The notes under the pieces were generated by a model, which was not told the origin of the DNA, searched no databases, and saw only the letters and a list, made by a program, of their open reading frames with translations. A program made the position numbers and the translations under genes. Positions 36,835 to 44,994 of a stretch of 64,000 nt of DNA are shown here, in pieces (position 1 is the stretch's first letter; every line of letters begins with the position of its first letter). Source of the DNA: JAGIBJ01 sp032119595 (GTDB taxonomy: Bacteria > Actinomycetota > Thermoleophilia > Solirubrobacterales > Solirubrobacteraceae); the NCBI GenBank assembly GCA_032119595.1, contig JAUMBQ010000008.1, positions 1-64,000 of the forward strand, in the 5' to 3' direction.

Positions 36835-37902
36835 ATGCGCGCATTTCGCTGCGGAAATTGCGGGCAGCTGGTGTTCTTCGAGAACAGCCTCTGCCTGCGC
36901 TGCCAAACCCCGCTCGGCTTTCAGCCGTCGACCCTTGAGATCGTCGCCCTGATCGGCGATCGAGCAGGCGACGTGCGCTGCGCAAACCTCGAACTCGCCG
37001 AGTGCAACTGGCTCGTGGAGGACGAGGGCGAGGAGCTGTGCCGCTCCTGCACGGTCACGACGGTGCGTCCGCGCGACGATGACCCGGAGGGGCTCAAGAA
37101 CTTCGCGAGCGCCGAGGCGTCCAAGCGGCGTGTGCTCTACCAACTCCTCGACATCGGCCTGCCGGTCGACGAGAACACGCTCAGCTTCGAGCTGCGCTCC
37201 AGCACCTCAGAGCCCGTGACGACCGGCCATGCCGACGGCGTCGTGACGCTCGATCTCGCCGAGTCCGACGACGCGAACCGCGAGGCCCGCCGCGAGCAGC
37301 TCGGCGAGGCGTACCGCACGATGCTCGGCCATTTCCGCCACGAACTCGGGCATTACTACCAGGACATTCTGCTCGTCGATGACGCCGCCTGGGACGCGTG
37401 CCGCGCGGTCTTCGGCGATGAGCGCGAGGACTACCAGGCCGCGATGGACCACCATTACGAAAATGGTCCTCCGGCCGATTGGGAGGATCGCTTCGTGAGC
37501 GCGTACGCCACGATGCATCCTTGGGAGGACTGGGCCGAAACGTTCGCCCACTACCTCCACATCCGCGACACCCTGCAGACCGCTGCCGACTTCGGCATGC
37601 GCGTCGACGGGCCGCAGGTCACCGACGACCATGTCCGCGAGTTCAAAGCGGCGCCGCATCCCGAGGTCGGCGAGCGTGGATTCCGCGAGATGCTCGACAA
37701 CTGGATCCCGCTCACGTACGCCCTCAACCAGGTCAACCGCAGCATGGGCAACGACGACCTCTACCCCTTCGCCCTCGGCGAGCCCGTCATCGAGAAGCTC
37801 TCGTTCATGCACGACTGCGTCCACGCCATCGAGACCGGCGCGGTCCAGCCCGCACCGCCGGCGGCGGCGCAAACGCAGACCCAGTCGCAGTCTCAGGGGT
37901 AG
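36835..37902 (+). CDS. Zinc-ribbon HExxH metallopeptidase (Peptidase_Mx-like)
   Basis: A 355-residue protein. The N-terminal zinc ribbon has Cys6/Cys9 (CGNCG) and Cys20/Cys23 (CLRC), and a second Cys cluster (49, 57, 69, 72) resembles another ribbon. The peptidase domain has HFRHELGHYYQDI (His169, Glu170, His173), a downstream PWEDWAETFAHYLH that likely gives the third metal ligand, and a low-complexity Gln/Ala tail (TQTQSQSQG). It matches the putative zinc-binding metallopeptidase family commonly found with transglutaminase/alpha-E operons. ATG at 36835 follows TAGGAGAACTC, overlapping the upstream stop. No signal peptide: cytoplasmic. Confidence 0.88.
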   Translation: MRAFRCGNCGQLVFFENSLCLRCQTPLGFQPSTLEIVALIGDRAGDVRCANLELAECNWLVEDEGEELCRSCTVTTVRPRDDDPEGLKNFASAEASKRRVLYQLLDIGLPVDENTLSFELRSSTSEPVTTGHADGVVTLDLAESDDANREARREQLGEAYRTMLGHFRHELGHYYQDILLVDDAAWDACRAVFGDEREDYQAAMDHHYENGPPADWEDRFVSAYATMHPWEDWAETFAHYLHIRDTLQTAADFGMRVDGPQVTDDHVREFKAAPHPEVGERGFREMLDNWIPLTYALNQVNRSMGNDDLYPFALGEPVIEKLSFMHDCVHAIETGAVQPAPPAAAQTQTQSQSQG

Positions 37903-37969
37903 GCGGCAGGGACGGGCGGGGGCTGCCGGCTGGCGCGTTCTGGTGGGTTCGCCGCTTCCGCGCGACCCT

Positions 37970-38383
37970 CTACGCGTCGACCTTGGCGACCGTCACCTTG
38001 CCGGTCCGGTTGACGCACGTGAGCGCTGAGGCGTCGCTGCGGACGCGGCACTTGAACGGGCTGCGGTTGAAGGTCTGACCAGCCTTCAGGACCTTCCAGT
38101 CGTGGAAGCCTTCGTCGACGCAGAAGTACGTGGACCGCAGCTTCCCGGTCGACTTCAGGATCCACCCAGCGACCTCGCCGCCCGCCTCGCACCGCCCGGG
38201 CGCATCGATGCGGCTGTAGTCCAAACAGTTCAGCGCCTTCTTCGTCCAAGCGCACTCAATGTGCGTCCCGTCAGACAGGTCGGTTTGGAAGCCGATGGGA
38301 GCCGCACCGGCCGGCGACGCCGTAGCCCCGATCAGGGCCACGGCGGCCGCGGCAGACAACATCAACTGAGAGCAAAGGCGCAT
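37970..38383 (-). CDS. Exported hypothetical protein, six cysteines
   Basis: A 137-residue protein with a signal peptide (about 1-28, cleaving at AGAA). The mature part has six Cys in a spaced pattern (ECAW, NCLDY, GRCEAG, YFCVDEG, KCRVR, TCVNRTG), suggesting disulfides and a small secreted beta fold. The motif SPFKCRVRSDASALTCVNRTGKVTV resembles ends of actinobacterial exported proteins of unknown role. Start ATG at 38383; ATG at 38401 would add six residues before the signal. Downstream of pgk on the same strand, about 50 bp away. Confidence 0.65.
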   Translation of the reverse strand: MRLCSQLMLSAAAAVALIGATASPAGAAPIGFQTDLSDGTHIECAWTKKALNCLDYSRIDAPGRCEAGGEVAGWILKSTGKLRSTYFCVDEGFHDWKVLKAGQTFNRSPFKCRVRSDASALTCVNRTGKVTVAKVDA

Positions 38384-38436
38384 TCGCCCATGCTCCCCCA
38401 TCCGAGCGAACCGTGCCAGCGACGTCTGGCCGCGAC

Positions 38437-39600
38437 TTACCTGAGGACGTCGACTCCGGGCAGAACTTTGCCTTCCATCAACTCAAGCGATGCGCCGCCG
38501 CCGGTGGAGACATGGGTCATCTGGTCGGCGAGGCCGAACTGCACGACGGCGGCGACGGAGTCGCCGCCACCGATGACCGTGATGGCATCGCTGTCGGCGC
38601 AGGCCTGCGCGACGGTGCGGGTGCCGGCCGAGAACGGCGCGAGCTCGAAGGCGCCCATGGGGCCGTTCCAGACGACGGAGCCGGCGGACTTGATGAGCTC
38701 GGCGGCGCGCGCAGCACTGTCGGGGCCGACATCGAGGCCCATCCAGCCGTCGGGCACGTCGACGCCGGAAACCTGCGTCTCGGTATCGGCGGAGAACGAC
38801 TTGCCGAGCACGAGGTCGGTCGCGAGGACGAGCTTGTCGCCGCCCTTGTCGAGCGCCTTCTGCGCGAGCGGAACGCCTTCCTCTTCGCACAGTGAGGAGC
38901 CAACGGAGTGGCCCTGCGCCTTGTAGAACGGGAAGAGCATCGCACCGCCGATGATCACGTGATCGGCGAGATCGAGGAAGCGGTCCAGCACGCCGATCTT
39001 GTCGCTGACTTTCGAGCCGCCGACGATCGCAACGAGCGGACGCTTCGGGTCGGCGAGGATCGCTTCGAGCGTCTCGACTTCCTTCTCCAGGAGCAGGCCA
39101 GCGGCCGTTCTGCCGACGAGGTGCGCGACGCCCTCGGTCGAGGCGTGCGCGCGGTGCGCGGCGCCGAACGCGTCGTTGACGTAGACGTCGGCGAGGTCGG
39201 CGAGCTGCTGCGCCAGGACCGGATCGTTCTTGGTCTCGCCCGGCTCAAAGCGGACGTTTTCGAGGAGCAGCACCTGGCCATCGACGAGGCCGTCGACCAG
39301 CGCCTTGACCTCGTCGCCGACGACCGCCGGTGCGAGCGTCACATCAGCATCGACGAGCTCGTTGAGCCGAGCAGCGACCGGCGCCAGCGAAAACTCGGGC
39401 TTGACCTCACCCTTGGGCCGACCCAGGTGGCTCATCAGGATGACGCGAGCGCCCTGCTGCTGCAGCCGCTTGATCGTCGGCAGCGCCGCCCGGATCCGCG
39501 TATCATCGGTGATCGTCCCGCCATCCAGCGGCACATTGAAGTCCACCCGAACGAGCACACGCTCGCCGTGCAGATCACCAAGGTCATCAAGGGTCTTCAC
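38437..39600 (-). CDS. pgk: Phosphoglycerate kinase
   Basis: A 387-residue two-lobe kinase. Substrate-side motifs are RVDFNVPLDGG, SHLGRPKG and LLENVRFEPGETKND; hinge and nucleotide motifs include VNDAFGAAHRAHAST, GGSKVSDK, WNGPMGAFE and the C-terminal GGGDSVAAV...STGGGASLE. It makes ATP from 1,3-bisphosphoglycerate. ATG at 39600 has TGGAG upstream. gap lies 249 bp upstream on the same strand; that gap holds a large inverted repeat. Confidence 0.96.
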   Translation of the reverse strand: MKTLDDLGDLHGERVLVRVDFNVPLDGGTITDDTRIRAALPTIKRLQQQGARVILMSHLGRPKGEVKPEFSLAPVAARLNELVDADVTLAPAVVGDEVKALVDGLVDGQVLLLENVRFEPGETKNDPVLAQQLADLADVYVNDAFGAAHRAHASTEGVAHLVGRTAAGLLLEKEVETLEAILADPKRPLVAIVGGSKVSDKIGVLDRFLDLADHVIIGGAMLFPFYKAQGHSVGSSLCEEEGVPLAQKALDKGGDKLVLATDLVLGKSFSADTETQVSGVDVPDGWMGLDVGPDSAARAAELIKSAGSVVWNGPMGAFELAPFSAGTRTVAQACADSDAITVIGGGDSVAAVVQFGLADQMTHVSTGGGASLELMEGKVLPGVDVLR

Positions 39601-39731
39601 ATCAATCTCCAGTGAAAAGAAGCGCGCGATTCGGTCCAGAGAACGACGACGCAGTACGAAACGAGTGGCCCCACCAACCAGCGCTGGCCACGTCCAGAAG
39701 ACGCAGGGCCGCTCTCGAACGCGGCCAGCCA

Positions 39732-39825
39732 GGGCCGGGGCCGTGGTGCCCCGGCAGGACCGTGGCGACCGCAGTGAGCGCAGCGAACGTTAGGGTGTCC
39801 GGCCGGGGCACCACGGCCCCGGCCC
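39732..39825. repeat. 24-bp perfect inverted repeat between gap and pgk
   Basis: The left arm, 39732-39755 (starts GGGCCGGGGCCGTGG), and the right arm, 39802-39825, are exact reverse complements, separated by 46 bp. In the gap-pgk transcript this would form a very stable stem. Possible roles: terminator or processing site that uncouples gap from pgk, or an inserted palindromic element. The loop contains CGCAGTGAGCGCAGCGAACG. Confidence 0.8.
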
Positions 39826-39849
39826 GACAACCCACCAAGTTCGAGAGCC

Positions 39850-40848
39850 CTAAAGGACCTTCTGCACGAGGTCAACGACGCGGTTCGAGTAACCCCACTC
39901 GTTGTCGTACCAGGAGACGACTTTGACGAAGTTGCCGTCCATGACCAGCGTGAGCTTGGAGTCGAAGATCGAGCTGTGCGGGTCGGTGACGATGTCGCCG
40001 GACACGATCGGGTCTTCGGTGTAGGCGAGGATGCCCTTCATCGGGCCATCAGCGGCGGCCTTGACGGCGGCGTTGATCTCTTCGACGGACGTGTTCTTCT
40101 TCGTCGTGATCGTGAGGTCGACGACGGAGCCGGTCGGGACGGGGGCGCGGACCGCGAAGCCGGAGAGCTTGCCGTTGAGCTCGGGGAGCACGAGGCCGAC
40201 GGCCTTGGCGGCGCCGGTCGAGGCCGGGATCAGGTTCGTCGCAGCGGAGCGGGCGCGGCGCAGATCGGCGTGCGGCGCGTCGAGGAGACGCTGGTCGCCG
40301 GTGTACGCGTGGATCGTCGTCATCAGGCCGTGCTCGATGCCGACGGCGTCGTTGATCGCCTTGGCGAACGGCGCGAGGCAGTTCGTCGTGCACGACGCGT
40401 TGGAGATGACGTGGTGTTTGTCCTTGTCGTACTTGTCGAAGTTGACACCCAGGACGACGGTGATGTCTTCATCGGTGGCCGGGGCCGAGATGATGACCTT
40501 CTTCACGGAGCCGCCGAGGTGAACCTCAGCCGCGGACCGCTTGGTGAAGAAGCCGGTGGACTCGATGACGACGTCGACGTCGTGGCTCGACCAGTCGATG
40601 TCCTTCGGGTCGCGCTCGGCGAACACGGTGACGGGCGAGCCGTCGATGACGAGGTTGGTGCCGTCGGTTTCGACGGTGCCGGAGTAGCGACCCAGGATCG
40701 AGTCGTACTTGATGAGGTGCGCGAGTGTCGCGCTGTCGGTCAGGTCGTTGACGGCGACGATCTCGATGTCGGCGCCTGCGGCCTTGGCGGCACGGAAGAC
40801 GTTGCGGCCGATGCGGCCGAAGCCGTTGATCCCTACGCGGACGGGCAT
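39850..40848 (-). CDS. gap: Glyceraldehyde-3-phosphate dehydrogenase, type I
   Basis: A 332-residue enzyme. It begins VRVGINGFGRIGRNVFRAA (NAD fold) and has the catalytic SNASCTTNCLAPFAKAI, GAAKAVGLVLPELNGKLSGF, RAPVPTGSVVDLT and the C-terminal WYDNEWGYSNRVVDL. It oxidises glyceraldehyde-3-phosphate using NAD. ATG at 40848 with AGGAG about 10 bp upstream; a perfect 8-bp hairpin sits in the 5' leader at 40890-40911. Next gene on this strand is pgk. Confidence 0.96.
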   Translation of the reverse strand: MPVRVGINGFGRIGRNVFRAAKAAGADIEIVAVNDLTDSATLAHLIKYDSILGRYSGTVETDGTNLVIDGSPVTVFAERDPKDIDWSSHDVDVVIESTGFFTKRSAAEVHLGGSVKKVIISAPATDEDITVVLGVNFDKYDKDKHHVISNASCTTNCLAPFAKAINDAVGIEHGLMTTIHAYTGDQRLLDAPHADLRRARSAATNLIPASTGAAKAVGLVLPELNGKLSGFAVRAPVPTGSVVDLTITTKKNTSVEEINAAVKAAADGPMKGILAYTEDPIVSGDIVTDPHSSIFDSKLTLVMDGNFVKVVSWYDNEWGYSNRVVDLVQKVL

Positions 40849-40889
40849 GTGGCGGTGCTCCTGATGTGAGTCTCGGTCCCGATGAGGGT

Positions 40890-40911
40890 GGCCGCCCAGC
40901 TGGGGGCGGCC
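40890..40911 (-). promoter_or_regulatory. Hairpin in the gap 5' leader
   Basis: GGCCGCCC and GGGCGGCC pair perfectly around 6 nt, about 42 bp upstream of the gap start. It may stabilise the mRNA or act as an attenuator. The rest of the 40849-41154 region holds GC-rich sequence with no recognised gene. Confidence 0.4.
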
Positions 40912-41126
40912 GACGGGACGCTGGAAACGCTGCGAATTCGGGGCCGCAGCGCCCTTCCCTTGACCCTACCGGGAGGGCCTGCCCGCGCGCGTGGTCATGG
41001 GACGCGGTGCCCGTGTCGGATCGCCATTGACTGCGTGACGTGCCGCACATGACGCCACGCCCCGGGTCAAAACGTCCACTTCCTGGCGCATGAGAACCAA
41101 CCACGCAATGGTTGCGCGCCAAGCGT

Positions 41127-41147
41127 TGTTTGCGTCAACGCAACAAT
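41127..41147. promoter_or_regulatory. Operator-like dyad before the MarR/MFS operon
   Basis: The centre, TTGCGTCAACGCAA (41130-41143), has 6-bp perfect arms around 2 bp, and the outer TTG...CAA extends the symmetry. TACCAT, a TANNNT -10 candidate, follows at 41160-41165, 7 bp before ATG 41173, so the dyad would overlap the -35 region. This fits autorepression by the adjacent MarR protein and a leaderless transcript. Confidence 0.55.
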
Positions 41148-41172
41148 CTCGCAAATGCGTACCATTGCGCCG

Positions 41173-41733
41173 ATGCATCCCGCCTTCGACGCCTCCGACC
41201 CGCTCACCGGCAAGCTTGCCGGCGCGATGCTGCTGCTCATGAAGGGCAGCCAGCACGAGGTGATGAAGATCACCGCCGAGCTCGACCTGTCGTTTTCGCA
41301 GCTTCGGATCCTCTTCATGCTTGAGCACGCAGGCCGCGATCTCGCGGTGAACGAGATCGCCGACGGGCTCTCGCTGTCGATGGCCGCAACCGGCCGCGCG
41401 ATCGACGCCCTTCACCGCACCGGCCTGGTGTCTCGCACGGAAGACCAGGCAGATCGCCGGGTCAAGCGCATCGCGCTCACCGACGAGGGCACCGCGACGA
41501 CCGAGCGCATCGCAACGGCACGCGTCGCCGCCGTCCAGGCCATCGTCGACCGACTCGACGCCGAGGAACGCGCCGAGCTCGAGATCGCCGCGACCACCCT
41601 GAGCGCCCTGGTCGCGAACCACCTTCCCGCGGCGCAAACGCCTTGCGCGGCCCCGACACCCCCCGCGGGCAACAGCGGCGACGCGGGTGCAGCGGAACAG
41701 CCCGCCCCCGCACGAACGGAGCAGACCGCATGA
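41173..41733 (+). CDS. MarR-family transcriptional regulator of the efflux operon
   Basis: A 186-residue protein: helical dimerisation segments, then a winged helix with LDLSFSQLRILFMLEHAGRD, LAVNEIADGLSLSMAATGRA (recognition helix), and the wing LVSRTEDQADRRVKRIALTDEG. The C-terminal about 35 residues are Ala/Pro-rich and disordered. ATG at 41173 is preferred because a -10-like TACCAT lies 7 bp upstream; ATG at 41155 is possible. Its stop overlaps the MFS start (ATGA). It probably represses both genes, released by a drug or phenolic ligand. Confidence 0.85.
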   Translation: MHPAFDASDPLTGKLAGAMLLLMKGSQHEVMKITAELDLSFSQLRILFMLEHAGRDLAVNEIADGLSLSMAATGRAIDALHRTGLVSRTEDQADRRVKRIALTDEGTATTERIATARVAAVQAIVDRLDAEERAELEIAATTLSALVANHLPAAQTPCAAPTPPAGNSGDAGAAEQPAPARTEQTA

Positions 41734-43310
41734 GCAAATCCCCTGCCACGACGGCTGGAGCGCCCGCACCCGGCGGCGCACCCGGCGGCTACACCAACAC
41801 TCAGCATGAGATCGATCCGGCCCTGATGAAGGTCGCGGCCGTGGTGATCCTCGGCACGTTCATGACGATCCTCGACACGACGATCGTCAACGTCGCGATC
41901 AACGATCTCACGAAGGAGTTCAACTCCTCGCTCGCCACGATCCAATGGGTGTCGACGGGCTACATGCTCGCGCTGGCCACCGTGATTCCGCTCACCGGCT
42001 GGGCTGCCGATCGGTTCGGCACCAAGCGGCTGTACATCATCTCGATCGGACTGTTCCTGATCGGATCCGCCGCCTCAGGCGCAGCCTGGTCGGCGGAATC
42101 GCTGATCTTCTTCCGGGTACTCCAAGGCCTTGGCGGCGGCATGATCATGCCCGCCGGCATGACGATCCTCACCCATCAGGCGGGGCCGCAGCGCATGGGC
42201 CGGGTCATGGGCCTCGTCGGCGTTCCGATGCTCCTGGGACCGATCCTCGGCCCGATCCTGGGCGGCTTCTTCGTCGATGAAGTGTCGTGGCGCTGGATCT
42301 TCTACGTGAACATCCCGGTGGGCGCCGTGGCCCTAGTGGCCGCGCAGCGTTTCCTGGAGAAGGACGAATCGAAGGCCCATCACAAGCTCGACTGGCTCGG
42401 TCTGGCACTGCTCTCCCCCGGCCTCGCCGTGTTCGTCTTCGGTCTGGCCGAGACGGCGTCCGAAGGCGGGTTCGGATCGGCGAAGACCGTCGTCCCGGTG
42501 CTGGTCGGCCTGGCCCTGGTCGGCGCGTTCGTCATGCATGCCCGGCGTGCTGCGGCCCCCCTGATCGACGTCAAACTCTTCCAGCGCCGGACCGTCGGAG
42601 CCTCTGCCCTGACGACCTTCCTGTTTGGCACCGCGTTCTTCGGCACGATGTTCCTCGTCCCGCTCTACCTGCAGGTGGTGCGAGGCGTGTCGGCATTCGA
42701 CTCCGGCCTGCTGCTGATTCCTCAGGGCGTTGGCGCGATGATCATGATGCCGATCGCCGGACGCCTCACCGACCGGACCGGCGCCGGGCGCATCGTGCTG
42801 GTGGGCGTCGCCCTGGTCGCCGTCGGAATGTTCAGCCTGGCCCACGTGTCGGAGACGACGTCCTTCTGGTTCATCGGCGTCGCACTGTTCGTCAATGGCC
42901 TCGGGATGGGCTCCACGATGATGCCGGCGATGAGCGCCGCCATGCGCACCCTCCAGCGTGACGAGGTCGCTCGGGCGACGAGCGGCCTCAACGTCGTCCA
43001 GCGGGTCGGCGGGTCGATTGGCACGGCCCTCCTGGCGGTCGTTCTCACCAACCAGCTCGCCGACAAGCTGCCGGGCGCCGGCGGTGGGGAGAGCGGCCTG
43101 AGCGCCATGGCATCGGCGAGCCCCGCAACCCGGGACCAGGTGCTCCCAGCCCTCGGCGACGCGTTCGCCCACACGTTCTGGTGGTCGTTCGTGATCATCG
43201 CCTTGGCGCTGATCCCCGCCTATTTCCTGCCACGCGAGAAGCCGGCGCCGTTCGCGGCCCCCGGCCCAGGCGGTGCCGCCGCGCCGCCAACGGCGCTCGT
43301 CGCGGAGTAG
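41730..43310 (+). CDS. MFS drug:H+ antiporter, DHA2 (EmrB/QacA) family, 14 helices
   Basis: A 526-residue transporter with 14 predicted helices. Motifs of the DHA2 group are LDTTIVNVAINDL in helix 1, GWAADRFGTKRLY (motif A), RVLQGLGGGMIMPAG (motif B region) and GPILGPILGGFFVDEVSWRW (motif C and following). It exports lipophilic drugs or stress compounds using the proton gradient. The N-terminal about 30 residues are Pro/Gly/Ala-rich. It overlaps the MarR gene by 4 bp. A hairpin at 43446-43478 probably ends the transcript. Confidence 0.92.
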   Translation: MSKSPATTAGAPAPGGAPGGYTNTQHEIDPALMKVAAVVILGTFMTILDTTIVNVAINDLTKEFNSSLATIQWVSTGYMLALATVIPLTGWAADRFGTKRLYIISIGLFLIGSAASGAAWSAESLIFFRVLQGLGGGMIMPAGMTILTHQAGPQRMGRVMGLVGVPMLLGPILGPILGGFFVDEVSWRWIFYVNIPVGAVALVAAQRFLEKDESKAHHKLDWLGLALLSPGLAVFVFGLAETASEGGFGSAKTVVPVLVGLALVGAFVMHARRAAAPLIDVKLFQRRTVGASALTTFLFGTAFFGTMFLVPLYLQVVRGVSAFDSGLLLIPQGVGAMIMMPIAGRLTDRTGAGRIVLVGVALVAVGMFSLAHVSETTSFWFIGVALFVNGLGMGSTMMPAMSAAMRTLQRDEVARATSGLNVVQRVGGSIGTALLAVVLTNQLADKLPGAGGGESGLSAMASASPATRDQVLPALGDAFAHTFWWSFVIIALALIPAYFLPREKPAPFAAPGPGGAAAPPTALVAE

Positions 43311-43400
43311 CGCCGGGCAAACGTGAGGCCCTAGGGGGCGCGCCGCCCCGTCAGACAAGACCCTTCAACCACGCACGCCAAACGTAGCCACTTACACGCG

Positions 43401-43456
43401 CTGAAACGACGCAAGGCGCCGCCTCCCCGCCCTGAAACGACGCACGGCGCCGCCTT
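43401..43456. repeat. Short direct repeat feeding a hairpin, after the MFS gene
   Basis: CTGAAACGACGCAAGGCGCC (43401) is repeated as CTGAAACGACGCACGGCGCC (43432), 31 bp apart, both continuing GCC. Either copy can pair with GGCGGCGCC at 43470. Confidence 0.7.
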
Positions 43457-43478
43457 CCCTTCCTGGGACGGCGGCGCC
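43446..43478 (+). terminator. Hairpin terminator of the MarR/MFS operon
   Basis: GGCGCCGCC and GGCGGCGCC form a 9-bp stem around a 15-nt loop, followed by TTTGCGTT. Located between the convergent MFS gene and the reductase gene. Confidence 0.65.
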
Positions 43479-43526
43479 TTTGCGTTGAAGGGGACCGCGG
43501 CGCTTGCCGCAATCGCAAGCGGGCCG

Positions 43527-44582
43527 TTAGGCCCGGACGGGCTGCTGCGCCTTGCCCCAGTCGGTGGCCTCGGCGTAATCCATCAGGCGGTCGAAGTAGT
43601 CGCGCAGACGAGGGACCTCAATGCCGCGCTCGGCGAGGAAGCGGACCGTCTCCGGGTCCTCATATTGGGTCCGCACGTTGAAGTACGGCACCATCGCCTT
43701 GTTGCGCTCCAGCGCGAGCTCGGCCTTCTCGCGGGCCTCGGTGGGGAGCTGCGCGATGAGCGTGCGGAGGTCGGCCTCGTCGATGAGCTGGCCGAGGGGC
43801 TGGTCGAAGCGCTCGGCGCCGAGCTCGATGATCTCCCCCATCGTGCCAGCCTTCGGGCCAGCCGCGAGGATGTGCGTGTCGCCCGGGGCAGCGTCGAGCA
43901 GGGCAAACATGCCCTCGACGACGTAGTCGATCGGCACGACATCGATGGTCGCGTCGGCGCAGCCCGGGGCGACGGTCATCTTGCCCTGGGCATACGCCTT
44001 GAGCGGCGGGTAGATCACGTTGAAGGACGTCGTCCGGCCAGTACGCGAGTCGCCGACGACGATGGCCGGACGCACGATCTGGACCGGCAGGCCGCTGGCG
44101 CGGACCAGCACCTCGGACTCGTGCTTGGACTGCTCGTAGGTGTTGCGGAACGTCTGGCCACGCTCGAGATCTCCCGGCCCGAACGGCCCCTCGGTGAAGC
44201 CGGCGACGTATGCGGTACTGACGTGCATGAAGCGCTCGAGCGACGGCAGGCCAGCCGCGAGGTCGAGCAGGCGGCGCGTGCCTTCGACGTTAATCGCGCG
44301 CTGCTCCTCGATCGGCAGCACGAACGACACCGACGCGGCGCAGTGGATCACGGTGGTGATGTCCTCGGGGACATCCGGCAGCGGCGTGTCTTCGCTGAGG
44401 TCGGCGAAGATCAGTTCGAGGCGCTCGTGCTCGATCTCGAGCGGACGGCGGACCAGCGCATAGATGCGCCGCTCGGTGCGTTCTAGCAGGCGCTCGAGGA
44501 GCTCACCCCCGAGCAGGCCAGACGCTCCCGTCAACAGAATGGCGCCAGGGTTGGCGGCATGCTTCACGAAGCGTGGGGTCAT
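43527..44582 (-). CDS. Extended SDR, thioester-reductase/male-sterility-like NAD-binding protein
   Basis: A 351-residue extended short-chain reductase. Cofactor motif LLTGASGLLGGELLERLL; VIHCAASVSF; INVEGTRRLLDLA; catalytic Ser/Tyr/Lys in HVSTAYVAG and YEQSKHESEVLV; and RPAIVVGDSRTG. This pattern fits the NAD_binding_4 group that includes fatty acyl-CoA reductases and the reductase domains of peptide synthetases. The product may be an aldehyde or alcohol from an acyl thioester, but epimerase-type activity cannot be excluded. ATG at 44582. A TTGACA-like -35 lies on the minus strand at 44690-44695. Confidence 0.8.
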   Translation of the reverse strand: MTPRFVKHAANPGAILLTGASGLLGGELLERLLERTERRIYALVRRPLEIEHERLELIFADLSEDTPLPDVPEDITTVIHCAASVSFVLPIEEQRAINVEGTRRLLDLAAGLPSLERFMHVSTAYVAGFTEGPFGPGDLERGQTFRNTYEQSKHESEVLVRASGLPVQIVRPAIVVGDSRTGRTTSFNVIYPPLKAYAQGKMTVAPGCADATIDVVPIDYVVEGMFALLDAAPGDTHILAAGPKAGTMGEIIELGAERFDQPLGQLIDEADLRTLIAQLPTEAREKAELALERNKAMVPYFNVRTQYEDPETVRFLAERGIEVPRLRDYFDRLMDYAEATDWGKAQQPVRA

Positions 44583-44994
44583 CGGTGACGTCCTTCGGCC
44601 GGGCGCTCTCGGCGCCCTCTTAGTTGTTCAGAGGTGGAGCTGCTGGGACGCGGCTCCGTGGCGTCCACTCTCTGCCGGAATCCGGAGTGTGTCAAGGGCC
44701 GTATGTTGCGTTTTCGCGATACCGTGCGCCACGCCTCACAGCGCCAATTTGCAGCGGTTCTTCGGTAACGCAAGACACCACCGGCCGCCGCGTGATGCAC
44801 CTACTTCTGGTTGGCCCCAGGGCCACCCGGCCAGGTGACTTCCGTCTGGACGGACGGTCGGTGCCTTGCGGCGAAACGAGCGTTCGGTCGGTGCCGTCTG
44901 GACGCTTTCGCGCGGGGGCGAGAGGCGGCGGAGCGCGCTCACAGGCCAGCGGGCCGACAGGCCAGCGGGCCGACGGGCTGCCCGCCGGTCGGTA
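44583..44994. other. Gene-poor stretch between rapZ and the reductase gene
   Basis: No convincing gene. It holds a TTGACA-like element (44690-44695, minus strand), a 10-bp direct repeat GGTCGGTGCC at 44856-44865 and 44886-44895 (30-bp period), and a 16-bp tandem duplication CAGGCCAGCGGGCCGA at 44942-44957 and 44958-44973 close to the rapZ stop. In relatives yvcK and whiA would follow rapZ here; I see no remnant of either. Confidence 0.6.

Noticed and set aside
44583..44994. Remnants of yvcK or whiA after rapZ
   Set aside because: I found no stretch resembling either protein in any frame; the genes appear fully absent here.
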